From Platerodrilus igneus (Eukaryota; Arthropoda; Insecta; Coleoptera; Lycidae), in NCBI GenBank assembly GCA_036346225.1, contig JARFIW010001087.1, positions 1 through 64,000 on the forward strand: DNA of 64,000 bases, in the 5' to 3' direction. Below the pieces are notes generated by a model that had not been told where the DNA came from, made no database searches, and saw only the letters and a list, made by a program, of their open reading frames with translations. Both the position numbers and the translations under genes were made by a program. Below are positions 48,583 to 60,017 of the stretch, in pieces (the stretch's first letter is position 1; each line of letters starts with the position of its first letter).

Positions 48583-50400
48583 GTTCTGTTACTGCTTGTT
48601 CAGCGTCTTTTACAGTTTTTGCTTGCACTTTACCTGTGCCCGACACCTCATTATTTTTCAATCGCATTAATGTTAGCTCAAACTAGTGTCTCAGAATAGG
48701 ATATCTCAAGTCATTTTTTCAACGTTTTTTCCTTTTTTAGCGCTTCTATTTCCTGTCCTGTATATAAATTTCTTATATATGCTTGCCATGTATCCACTTT
48801 CTCTACATTTTCTATAATGATGTCTTCTCTCGAGCCCCTTATAGTCTTCTTATACGCCTTTATATCCCTAAAATTTATTCCAATTATATGCTTTGTCTGC
48901 TTTTCCCATTCCCATCTTAGTTTGTACCTCTTTGTATTTTTCCTTAATCCATTGTTCTTTAGCTTTGCGAATAATTTCTCATTTTCATGCTTTCTTTAGT
49001 CTGTTTTTGTATTTTTACCTTTCTACTATTAAACTCAAAATATCCCGTGGTTTCTATTTTTTCGTTGTTTATACCCTGAAATATCTCCTGCCGCAATGTC
49101 TAAGCTGAATTTAATGTTATTTCCTTCTATTTATACATGCTTAGTATCAGAAACTTCCCCGCTGTCTTTCAGTTATTCGTTTGACTTTATATCTAATCTC
49201 AAACTTGAAGTGTCTTTTTCGGACCTGTTTCAAGTTTATTAATTTTAGCGCGACTTTCATAGTTACTGTGTTCTGGTCAGCGACTGTACCTGCCTGCGGG
49301 TAGCTGTTACAGTATTTTACTTATTTCTAAACCGTTGTCTAACAAGAATGTAATCTATTTGATATCTCCCTATATTTCCTGGTATCTTTCAGGTATCTTT
49401 CATGTATCGTTCTTGCATTATGTTCAAATAATGTATTTGTGAAGACATATTATTTTTGTCGCAAAATTCTACCTGGAATGTATGTGGATTGTAGGAATAT
49501 CGAATTTTTGATTACAATAACTGGCTTTTATACGACTGCGGAGGCCGTATAATTTAAATAAAAATTAATGAAAGTATTAGACGAAGTGATAACAACATCT
49601 GGGTATTACTTAGATGAATTGGCTTCTTTTGCGATGTTTGTCCAGCGGCGATTCCCTTGTAGATGCGTGGTCATGCGTGTGGAATTCACAACGGGATTGA
49701 TGCAAATTTAAAGACACCTTTTTTTGAAGACATTCGCCGCGACACATTTTTCAAAACGTCACAAACCATTGACGGTTGATTGTATTCTTACTGCTCGCGC
49801 ACTCGCGATCACCGAAATTTGATTCAATTCGATTACCGAGCACACAAAAATAATAGTCGGTTAGCTTGAGCAACTTGGGTTGCCTATCGGTGGTGACTGT
49901 CCCCAGTTTTCTCGCCTGTCGTTTCTCGTGCTTAAACGAAATAAGTCTACTACCGCTCCTGCCCTACCTTCACTTACCACTACATTAGAATCTCCCGTAC
50001 TTATTAAATTTTCTTTGCTTTTACAAATCTTAGTATATCTCCCTCTTTGTCAATGTATCTAGAGGCGATCATGCAAACTTGTATTATTACCGCCTCTGTC
50101 ACCGAACTTTTCTAATTCCTAGTATGTCTACTGCTAACGTACCAATTTCAATTTTCGAAATCTCTAGCCTACCTAATTTGTTCATACTTCTAACATTCCA
50201 CTCCTCGACATGTAAGATGTTCCCGGTTTTTCATTTCTTCTTATCGAGCTTGCTGATCATTTCCTCCGAAGTAGTCTTCTCCCAGAGCCCCGAATGGGCG
50301 ATTATTTTAACTCCGGGATCTTTTATCTCAGAGAATGATATTATATTTAAAAACCTTATCGGTACACTGTGTATTTGAGTGGTAATGTGGTGGTTTTACG
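48583..50400 (-). pseudogene. LINE copy 2, 5' part with endonuclease remnant
   Basis: Resumes exactly where the 3' part left off (ctgttactgcttgtt versus ctgttaatgcttgtc in copy 1). It continues through the pre-RT region (cacctcatt, ataaatttcttatatatgc-type text) to about 49100. Farther right on the minus strand come fragments of an apurinic-type endonuclease (IPIGGD-side text near 49880, and SMLEV-N-VG, LVNTLGI-type phrases near 50150-50230). Heavily frameshifted. It is the only piece that shows the LINE family carries an endonuclease domain. Confidence 0.6.
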
Positions 50401-51340
50401 TTGCTTTCCACATCACAGTAGTGTGTTTTAAAATGCCATACCGACCCCCATGCTCTCAGCCACTCTAAGTACCGAAAGAGATGCTGCCATATTTCGGGGA
50501 CCTGTCTTAGTCTAGTTCCTTATTAAAGACCCCACTAATTTGGTTCGACCTTATAACTCACTGAAACACGCAAGCTAATCTACCCGTTTTAGTATTGTAG
50601 ACCTTCAAGGTGCAGGTCCGTTCAGAATGGAAGTGAATTACTCATTGTTGGCGTAAGTACTATTTGGAGTATCCCTTATATCTGTCAAACATAATTATAA
50701 TTTCCTAAAAAGATTGAAGTGTACACGAGTAATTAACTACTGTTGGTGTAATAAAGTCCAAGCAAATTTTGAACTGTTTTTATTGTTTATGCTGATGTTT
50801 GTATGTTATTAAGTTTTTTAAATTAAGTTGCGAGTTGATGTTTTAGTTTTTCGGTTTACATATTATCTGTTACCATCGCTGGGGGGTGGAGGGGTGGGGG
50901 CTGCTGGTGGTGGTGTTCTTTTTTGGAACCTCGCTTGCTTACTCACTGCTGCATTAGCCGATGATTGCTGTCCGCCCGCTATGTTCCAAGATGCTTGACC
51001 TTGTACTTGTCTTTTCTTAAAGTATTGCATGTTCTCTTGTAATTATAGTGGTTTGTGTTTCGTGTGGTGTAGTTACTTTTGCTGTGTCGAACTTTTAGGT
51101 GAATATTATTTTGTGCTTTATATAAATATATATTTTTGTCAATTATTTTCTAAGTATATATCTTTGCTAAAAATACATTGGGTTTACAGTAATGGAACAC
51201 CATAAAAATAGCTAATGGCTACATGCATGAAGCGTGCGTGCGTGCTTGCATGCATGTGCGTATGAATCCATGTGTGCGCTCACATTACTGTTTGCATGTG
51301 CTTGCTCTGATGCGTGAGTGTTTTGTACGCGGGTGGATGT
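50400..51340. other. Low-coding region with G-rich tract
   Basis: No gene. A strongly G-rich stretch, ggggggtggaggggtggggg, at about 50880-50900 could form a quadruplex. An alternating gtgc/gcgt run lies at 51235-51260. Confidence 0.45.
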
Positions 51341-51343
51341 GCA

Positions 51344-51930
51344 TTAGTTGGACGCGACGCTTTCAGCGTCGCTATAGTGCTTTTTAACTCGAGAGTTTTT
51401 CGGCTTGTAGATGTTTTTCTCTGGTGAGTTGTTGTGGTGATAGTTTATCTTCTTAAATATAAATGTTGGTCTGGATTCCAAGAGTCCTGCTCTTGGAATC
51501 CTCTTGTTTTGATGCAGTGAGCAGTTTTCCGGATCTTCCCCTTGGTTGTTCTCCAACTACACGATATCCGGATCCGGGTACACTGGCCTGTGGTTTTCGA
51601 CCGACAGGATGGCTATTTGCCACAGGCCGCTCCATCGTTAGGTAGCTCGTCTAAACAGGACTGACGGATGTGCATCTCCGACTACTTCACTTGTGTACCC
51701 ATTCCTCGGCACCCCGCATAGCCGGAGAACTCCCTCGGGACGTCACCGTTCCGCTGCTCACTTTTGATCGCCCGGAGGCGGTGGTAGATATACGTTGCTG
51801 CCTCGTCGGCGTCTGGGCAACAACTGAGGGGGTGGATTTGCTTGCTTTTGTACTTATAAGAACAACATTAGTACACGTTTGTGTATATATGCGTCTGCGT
51901 GTGCGTGCGTGCGTGCAAGGCACATACGTA
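51344..51930 (-). pseudogene. GC-richer island with protein-like frames, possibly LINE ORF1
   Basis: The minus strand has overlapping open stretches in two frames (51923-51687 with QTPTRQQRISTTASGRSK, 51635-51453 with VPGSGYRVVGEQPRGRSGK, 51556-51344). Composition is Ser/Thr/Arg-rich and GC is well above the flanks. This looks like the low-complexity N-terminal ORF of a LINE such as those of the R1 type. No CCHC knuckle is seen, so the identification is weak. Confidence 0.3.
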
Positions 51931-52099
51931 CGTTCAATGTGCAGGTCTGATATTTGCAGGTGTAAGGCACCAAGGTGTAGGTGCCGGTTCCAGTGTGTTT
52001 ATATATGGGAATTTACTTTAAACTTAACAGCCGAATCTATTGTTTTTCGCATATTGCTTTATTATAAATTCTGAACCTACTAAGAATATTTTGAACTAA

Positions 52100-52590
52100 A
52101 AGCAGTTTGAAGTGGCATTAGCAGGTTAAACTACATAATTATATTTTACTGGATGACTCCGGTTCTTGAACCTAAACATATAGCAAAGACATTTGCATGG
52201 CCTCTGAAACATATGGAAGTAAGAAAGACAGTATAATCTATGCTAAGCTAATAAAAAAAAATAAGAACCGCATATAAACAAATACCTAGGATATAAACCA
52301 AAATCAAGAATAGAACATGTCCACAAGGAAGATGACTTGAAATAAAAAATACTTAACGGTAAACATTCACACTACCCCATTCAACCACACATTGACTAAC
52401 AGGTATTCAAAAACATGGTTCGCGAAAGCAAACATTTTTGGCAAAACAAAAGAATCTATTGTAGCTATATAACATTCAAACATTCAACACACCATATCAT
52501 AATATACACATCATCAAAAGCGCCATCACTTAAACAAACAAATATAGGCTCTGCAAACAACAAATAGAAACAATAGATTACTCAGAGATG
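52100..52590 (+). pseudogene. LINE C-terminal part, left half
   Basis: Joined frames read LTNRYSKTWFAKANIFGKT and KESIVAI, then a zinc-type YRLCKQQIETIDY (about 52540-52585). In many invertebrate LINEs a W-L-x-G-x-L-x-ETEG...AIQDQ step is followed by C-x2-C...ETI-H, and this matches poorly but in order. The right half continues at 54025 after an inserted foldback element. Confidence 0.5.
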
Positions 52591-52591
52591 T

Positions 52592-54015
52592 CATGGGTCA
52601 AGTGGGTCAGTGGGTCCAAGTGGTCACTTTTTGTTTGGGTCACCGGGTCAATGGGTCATGTGTATCGGCCCAAATTGACCCGGTGACCCAAATTCACCCG
52701 GTGACCGAAATTGACCCGGCGACCCAAATTGCTCCGGAGACCAAAATTGATCCGGTAACCTAAATTGACCCGGTGACCGAAATTGATCCAGTGATCCAAA
52801 TTAATAGTGATAGATGGGCTTTCTCTAGGTAAAGCCATAGTTTAGTGAACATTCAGCTCAGTTTATTAAGTTCGTACACAAAATTATACATATAGTTATT
52901 GGTTCAGTTAGTTACTTGCACTCATTTTGTGAATTTGAAGTAAAAATAATTTATAATGCGATAAGAGTACAGCGCCTTTCTTTTAATATGAAAATGCATT
53001 TTTAAATTTTTTTAAAGAAACGTGCTATGGCACACAATGCGGTGTTAACTTATTGAATTTTGTATGTTATCTTAATAAATTAAAAAATTTCTGTTTCTAG
53101 CTTCTCTTCTCACTATTGTAGCAATAATACTATAAGATTTCAAAATTTGCATCATTCTGGATTATAGTTGGACTTAAAAACAATGACAATTAAGAACTAA
53201 CATCAGGGTTAGTAATCGTCATAGTATCAAATATATACACCTAAATTAGTTTGCCAATAGAATTTTCTTTCACCGACGTAGTTTGTGGTAAAAAATCAAA
53301 ATATTATCTCTTTATTTTCATAAGATTTCATTACTTTGTTAATTTGTAGCAGTAGGCATCACCTTGGTTGTAATATAAACTTTTGTAAATCTCCGAGAGG
53401 TGAAGTCATAAACTAAATACAATGGTTAAAATTATAGTAAATGCGTATTACAAGTTGCGATTTTGTTACATTTTCCTTAGGTTGCACCCCCTCTTCCCAG
53501 GGCTGGCTTTTGAAATTTGCTGCCGGTAGGCAAATATGTTTTGGCCGCCCCTCAATTTTGCTTTGAAATGTAATAAACTGCATAAGTAAATCTATAATAT
53601 CTTCCAATATAAAGTAAATGCTCTTCCCGTACACGCATGTTTACACGTACTTATTGTTTCAGAATCTTTAAAAAACAGAATTTTAAAAATATAGCCTAGT
53701 CATCATAAATTCATAAGTGATGTAACCTTTTTTTATTACGTAGGTTTATAAGATAATTTGTATTCATATATTATAATTCTTTCTTATTTTTAGTGTTTTT
53801 GTTTACACTTTGTGATTATTTAAAATAAATAAAGTATTTTGTTGATGACAATATTTGATAAGCGTATACGTAACTTATCTTGGGTCCATGGGTCAATTTG
53901 GGTCACCGGGTCAATTTGGGTCATCGGATCAATTTGGGTCACCGGGTCAATTTGGGTCAGTGGGTCATGGATCACATGCCTATTTGGGTCACTGGGTCAA
54001 GAGTCACTTTTTCGG
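52592..54015. mobile_element. Foldback-like element with inverted minisatellite termini
   Basis: The left end (52592-52810) and right end (53876-54015) are arrays of an 18-bp unit gggtcaccgggtcaattt and its half-units. The inner left array (52668-52800) is written as the complement (tgacccggtgacccaaat), so the two arrays are inverted. The outer left 75 bp carries the unit in the other direction. The 1.06 kb between them is AT-rich and non-coding, including a ccagggctggctttt patch near 53497. It separates two halves of one LINE, which supports insertion. Confidence 0.7.
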
Positions 54016-54024
54016 TGACCGATT

Positions 54025-54600
54025 TCATCTCAGGATTACATTACAGTCGAGCACTCAATATAGTAAAGAATGCAGAATACGTCAGACTACGCGATGACAT
54101 TGCAAAAATGATTCTCCAACAACTATCTCTATGACAGGAAGTAGCAGAAGGACACACACTAATATACATATATTCCCCACAAAGCATACTCGGGAACACA
54201 GAACATAAACGATATTGGAATAAAATATCACAATCGATAAAACAATAGCACGCAACAAACCATACATCAAACTCGTCCATAAACATAAAAAAATAACATA
54301 ACTAACAGAAATATCCATTCCAAACGAATACAATGTACAGAAAAATAGTTGAAAAACAAGAAACTGTATTCAACTAGTTGAAATCAAATGCTATGGCACC
54401 AAGACAAAGTCAATTATAATATCAAGTACATCAATACATTCAAACGCAACAAATACAGGCCAATATACACACAACCACAAAACCAGTTATCTCGACACAT
54501 CTTCAATTATGCCGAATTTCTAAACGCGTAACTAGCAGATAAAAAGAAAGCAGGTTTGGTGGCAACCCACTTGATTGAAATATCTGAAAAAAATGTATAA
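54025..54600 (+). pseudogene. LINE C-terminal part with endonuclease-like tail
   Basis: The frame reads SRALNIVKNAEYVRLRDDIAK and ILQQLSL, then IYIYSPQSILGNTEHKRYW, then NKPYIKLVHKHKKIT, ISIPNEYNVQKN. The order NxPDI..DK.....LIDIAIP is the PD-(D/E)xK-like nuclease tail seen in many LINE proteins. Here PDI reads PYI and LIDIA reads LTEIS, so both catalytic Asp are gone. Stops are frequent. Confidence 0.6.
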
Positions 54601-55080
54601 CAATAATAATACGTTTTCATTGACAACAACTAATAATGGTTGGTTACTTCTGACGCTTATATTGTAATTATTATTTATAGATGGCATTTCTCAATCTCTT
54701 CGTTTTACTGATTGTAAACTCAGCAATTTAAAGCCCCTAAGCACTGAAAATTAATGGACTAAACATCATAAAAATTTATTAAATAAACTAAATATAGCAA
54801 TGAGCTCGATTCAGGTCAGTAGGAATTATTCAGACATGGACAGTCACTATTTCGCCTGTAAATCATTAATAAAGGGGTTTGTATTGATAACCGCTCATGT
54901 TTATATAACTTTGTTGGTTCTAGATTTGGTTATAAAACCATTTAAAAAATATAGTAGGTATTGCATTTTCATCCGTGTTCAAACGTCAAAGCAATTTATA
55001 TTTGTTTACTGAAATTGTGCAGTGATTAGTGGAAACATGTATAACGAGTAGGTTTTCTTGAAGTTATTCGACGTATATAC
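54600..55080. other. No recognisable feature
   Basis: AT-rich, nothing recognised. The 70-codon frame at 54800-55012 has no domain. Confidence 0.4.
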
Positions 55081-55089
55081 TAATGAATT

Positions 55090-55255
55090 TTGTATAACAA
55101 TCCGCCGCGCGTGCACACGCACACACATACACACACGTGCGCGCGCGTTTTCACGCGCGCGCCCGTATTCACGCGCGCACATATGCACACACGCGCGCGA
55201 TTGCGTACACGCATAGCATGTACGCCTACACATATGCGCGCCGCACACACAGTAA
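55090..55255. repeat. (ca)/(cg)n alternating purine-pyrimidine tract
   Basis: cacaca, cgcgcg and cacg runs alternate for about 165 bp with short breaks. Frames through it are artefacts. Confidence 0.9.
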
Positions 55256-55259
55256 ACTA

Positions 55260-55770
55260 TATAATGCTTAAATTTACTTGAAGAATTTTAATGATTATAG
55301 CCAGACAAACTTCCAACTAAGTAGCTGTAATTATAAATTACTCAGTATACAGGTCAAATGTATTTGAAACACATAATTAAAGACCTAACTTACTTAAATT
55401 GTTATCAGTATAAGTTTGTTTAACTTTAAAGTTTAAGTGTTGATTTTAGGAAACACAAACATAAAACGCGTAAGCTCGTAAAAATTTACAGCTTTTTCCA
55501 GTCTTTTAATTAATTAAATTATAACCAAGTGCAGTCTTTACATTAGGATTAACCCCTATCCACTCCATTTAAGAGTTTACGGTGTTTTGAACTTTATAGA
55601 TGGATTCTTGAAGAGAATTAGTTATGATTTTAATTTGTCTAAGAAACACTTATTTAACATTAAATATTGCAGTCGAAATAATTTTCTTAAAATGCCTCTA
55701 TGGCATCCAACTTAATGAGATTGCATTTCAATCTTTGAATATGTTTTAGTCTTTTACAAAAACGTATGTA
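55260..55770. other. No recognisable feature
   Basis: AT-rich flank of the second Penelope dimer. Confidence 0.4.
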
Positions 55771-55774
55771 TGTA

Positions 55775-55781
55775 TATATAT

Positions 55782-55834
<53 letters not shown>

Positions 55835-56030
55835 GATGATGATATTCTTGATCTTTTATTATGATAATATAAGAATTTTAATTTTTTTTTTGGGTATTAA
55901 GGTCTAATGAACTATGTAAATTTTCAATACGATGATTTATTTTTTATTAAACTCCAAACGTTTCGGCTGAACATTTAGCCTTTTTCAATGGATATTCATG
56001 TCTGAAAGTAGAATTACATAACTAACCAAA

Positions 56031-56073
<43 letters not shown>

Positions 56074-56665
56074 TTTGTTTCATGCAAACAGTTTCTTACC
56101 TCAAATATAAGATTACCAATAATTAAGTTGCCTACACAATCATTTGGTTTCAATAATGTCAATCCACATCTTGCTAGGATTATATAAAACAGTTTAAAAT
56201 TTTTTTTATTTATGTACACTATTTGGTTTTTATACATTGAATGATTCTTACATATTTTATTTTTATAGTACAGCTATATGGCTGTCTGTCAAGTGCTAAA
56301 AAATTTTTTGTATTTATTTTGAATTTTAATACTGAGTAATATTTAAATTTGTACACATCTAATTTCTAAACTATAAATTACTGTGTTAGTTAAGGTGTTG
56401 TATGATAACAAATGAATTGAAATATTTAATATCAGCATGTTTTAGTTTATCCTTATCAATTGCACATTGAGTTAACATTATTTATAGGTATACTTTTATG
56501 TATGTATATTTTTCATACAGGATATATTAATTTGAACCTTATTTTAGTTTTTTTTTGTTTTTTGGGGTTTTTTTTTTGTTTTAGTTTTTCCCCTTATTTT
56601 ATGATATTGTGATATATTTTACTTAGATTTTGTACATCTGAGCGGTTATTAATAGCAGTGGGATG

Positions 56666-56750
<85 letters not shown>

Positions 56751-57690
56751 TTTCTAGGTACTCTCTTTGCTTTTATTGTGTTCAATTTTAGAATTTTGTT
56801 TCGTTGTAATTAAATTTGTGTTTTTCATGTTTAGTTAAAGCTGTTTTATTTGTTTTATCATATTTGTGTCCGTTTAATCTGCTTTCAAGGTATTGTATGC
56901 TTTGACCGATATAAACATGTTTGCAATTTACTTGGCATGGTATCTTATATATTGTATGTGTTTTCTTATTTTGAGGTGTTTCATTTTTTAGCTTACTGTA
57001 GCATTTATTTATTAGATTAATTCCTTTATAGGCTATTTAAAGATTGTGTTTGTTTAGTAATTTTTAAAAATTTTCGGATAGGTTTGGTATATATGGCATG
57101 GTTATGTATTTTATGTTAGGATTGTTTATTTTGGAATTTTTTATTTGGCTGCGATTATAATAGTTTATGATACAGTTTTTGAAAATATTGTTTATGAGAC
57201 GTTGTGTATAATTATTTCCAACTAGGATGTTCTTAGCTTTTGTTATAGCTTTATGCCTGTATTCCGGATCTGACAATTTTATAGCCCTATCAGCCAAGCC
57301 TATTATAACCGATTTCTTTTGCGTTAACGGATGTTGGGAGTTATAATTTAAGTATCTACCTGACCAAGTTTCTTTAGTATGCCAACAAGTTCTAATTTTA
57401 TTATGTTTACGATGTAAGGTCATATCCAGAAAGTTTAGTTTTTCATTTTTTTCGCTTTCAATTGTGAACTTTATTTTTTTGTTAAAATTATTAAATACAT
57501 TTATTATGTGATTGCACTTGTCCTTTGGTATTACACATATGCAATCGTCCACATATCTTAGATATAAAATTATTGGAAATGTAATTTGCTTTATACATTC
57601 TGTTTCAAGTTCCTCTAGTACTATTTGTGCTATAACACTGGACAGAGCCATGCCCAAAGCACAACCATCAATTTGTTGATGGAACTGGTT
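55775..57690 (-). mobile_element. Second Penelope-like element, minus arm
   Basis: The frame 57657-57064 (197 codons) holds the C-terminal RT: MGMALSSVIAQIVLEELE, the intact LRYVDD, LNFLDMTL and the post-RT linker SDPEYRHKAITKAKN. After stops the GIY-YIG follows (HTIYKIPCQVNCKHVYIG, LESRLNGHK, ALTKHEKH) near 56840-57000. A (ta)n run of about 75 bp (56671-56747) lies in the same frame and encodes an Ile-Tyr repeat before LKHPTAINNRSD. The terminus has a hammerhead-like motif (minus, 55954-55991). Related to, but clearly distinct from, the 42-47 kb dimer. Confidence 0.88.
55954..55991 (-). ncRNA. Hammerhead-like motif, minus arm of second Penelope
   Basis: On minus: TTGAAAA, one base, stem GGCT, loop of 8, stem AGCC, GAAAC, then GTT. 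Same layout as 46830-46863 with C3 to U and G8 to A. Confidence 0.5.
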
Positions 57691-57935
57691 TTTAAAAGAT
57701 GAAACACCTCAAAATAAGAAAACACATACAATATATAAGATACCATGTCAAGTAAATTGCAAACATGTTTATATCGGTCAAAGCATACAATACCTTGAAA
57801 GCAGATTAAACGGACACAAATATGATAAAACAGTTTTAACTAAACACGAAGTCCATGAAAAACACAAATTTAATTACAACGAAACAAAAATTCTAAAAAT
57901 TGAACACAATAAAAGAAAAAAAGAGTACCTAGAAA

Positions 57936-57986
<51 letters not shown>

Positions 57987-58576
57987 CATCCCACTGCTAT
58001 TAATGACCGCTCAGATGTAAACAATCTAAGTAAAATATATCACAATATCATAAAATAAGGGAAAAAGCTAAAACAAAAAAAAACCCAAAAAACAAAACAA
58101 AACTAAAATATGGTTCAAATTAATATATCCTGTATGAAAAATATACATACATAAAAGTATACCTATAAATAATGTTAACTCAATGTGCAATTGATAAGGA
58201 TAAACTAAAACATGCTGATATTAAATATTTCAATTCATTTGTTATCATACAACACCTTAACTAACACAGTAATTTATAGTTTAGAAATTAGATGTGTACA
58301 AATTTAAACATTACCCAGTATTAAAATTCAAAAATTAATACAAAAAATTTTTTAGCACTTGACAGACAGCCATATAGCTGTACTATAAAAATAAAATATA
58401 TAAAAATCATTCAATGTATAAAAACCAAATAGTGTACATAAATAAAAAAATTTTTAAACTTTTTTATATAATCCTAGCAAGATATGGATTGACATTATTG
58501 AAACCAAATGATTGTGTAGGCAACTTAATTATTGGTAATCTTATATTTGAGGTAAGAAACTGTTTGCATGAAACAA

Positions 58577-58617
<41 letters not shown>

Positions 58618-58805
58618 TTTGTTAGTTATGTAATTCTACTTTCAGACATGAATATCCATTGAAAAAGGCTAATATGTTCAGCCGAAACGTTTGAGTTTAA
58701 TAAAAATAAATCATCCTATTGAAAATTTACATAGTTCATTAGACCTTAATACCCAAGAAAATTAGAATTCTTATATTATCATAATAAAAGATCAAGAATA
58801 TCATC

Positions 58806-58863
<58 letters not shown>
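57690..58863 (+). mobile_element. Second Penelope-like element, plus arm (nuclease end only)
   Basis: Begins at ETPQNKKTHTIYKIPC and continues VYIGQS, YLESRLNGHK, LTKHEVHEKHKFNY. It contains only the GIY-YIG portion and the 3' region, so it is much more 5'-truncated than the minus arm it faces. The arms match from here outward, including three (at)n runs at matching places (57942-57980, 58585-58612, 58812-58863). A hammerhead-like motif lies at 58656-58692. Confidence 0.88.
58656..58692 (+). ncRNA. Hammerhead-like motif, plus arm of second Penelope
   Basis: TTGAAAA (58659-58665), one base, stem GGCT, loop aatatgttc, stem AGCC, GAAAC, GTT. It is the mirror copy of the motif at 55954-55991, differing by one base in the loop. 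Confidence 0.5.
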
Positions 58864-58867
<4 letters not shown>

Positions 58868-58989
58868 TATCCCCGGATGGACCTAACTATACTTGTTCAT
58901 TATTTTGCATTTTAGGAAGAACAGTCATTCTTCATAAAAAGTTTTGCTTCATGTAGCAAGTCCGCAGCCACTACCAAAATTTCGAAGTA

Positions 58990-59960
58990 ACATTCAGGAT
59001 GGTTACAATTAATTACACAACTTTTACAATACATAAAAACAAAGAAAACATTCTACATGTTGCCTTCCTAATGTTACACATTTTTCAACGACTGGTCTAA
59101 ACTTTTCGAACACTAGGTGAATGGTATCTCCATGTATAGCCACTGCAGCTTCTGTAATTTTCTGTCTTAAAATATTTTTTATCATTCTGCAAATCATACT
59201 TTCCACTTAAGCTATCCCCATAAAAAAAAACCCTATTGGAGTAATGTCTGGAGAGCTAAGAGGCCATGTAATAGGACCGAACTGTCCAATCAATTTTTAG
59301 AAAAACGTCTATTTAACCACTCGCTAACTCGAATTGCTCTATGAGGACAACCCTCCCGTTTAAAATAAAGCATCAGTTTCTATTGCAAATTTACTTCATG
59401 TAGAGCAGGAAAGAAATTTTCCAATATTTGTATGTACGTATTCTGATTTACAGTTCCGTTCAAAAAATAAGGATGAATAATTTTATTGTACATCACCGCC
59501 CACCAAACATTAATTTTTTGTATCGCTGGCTATTTGTTATTATTCGAAAATGTGGATTTTCTTTCGACTAATACCAAGTTTGGCTGCTATCGACGAGTCC
59601 ACTTGTGAATGTTGCTTACTCTGAGAAAACAATGTTTCTGTAAAAATATCTATGTCGTCTCACCGGTGTGTAAGTAATTCTCTGTAAGTGGCTTTTATTG
59701 ATAGAAATATATCGTTCTCTTTGTCGTAACGATTTCTTAGGGAACGCTCTTATTGAATTAAGAGAGACCAGTGTAGCGGCATCATTTTGTCCATGAATGA
59801 GCCTCTCAGATCTGATACACTGTCTGTTCTATCAAACTTACTTACTAATTCTTGAACACACTTTACAAAAATGTATACTCCCGGATATTTCCTATTAAAA
59901 ACTTCAATTCATTGCGATATGATACTTTACCGATACCGTAACATTTCACTAAATAAATTC
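58990..59960 (-). pseudogene. DDE transposase remnant, Tc1/mariner superfamily
   Basis: On minus, joined frames read: a HTH-like start near 59900 (VQELVSKFDRTDSVSDL), then SE-stop-ATFTSG (the first catalytic FSDEATF block), KENPHF, INVWWAVMYNKIIHPYF, GCPHRAIRVSEWLNRRFSKN (about 59300-59360), LIGQFGPITWPLSSPDITPIGFFFMG (about 59235-59295), and a C-terminal helix with VVEKCVTLGRQHVECF. The GPI-WP-RSPD-TP-FFLWG step is typical of one insect branch of Tc1/mariner-like transposases. The second Asp box (normally QDGAPPH) reads REGCPH, and stops abound. No TIR was identified. Confidence 0.7.
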
Positions 59961-60017
59961 TTTTTCTAGAGACAACATAATTCAAACATCAAGCCTCATC
60001 AGAGCGAAATAGTTTCC

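Noticed and set aside
51670..52074. 134-codon plus frame
   Set aside because: Overlaps the GC-richer minus-strand frames and has no domain; the tgcgtgcg tract adds artefactual codons.
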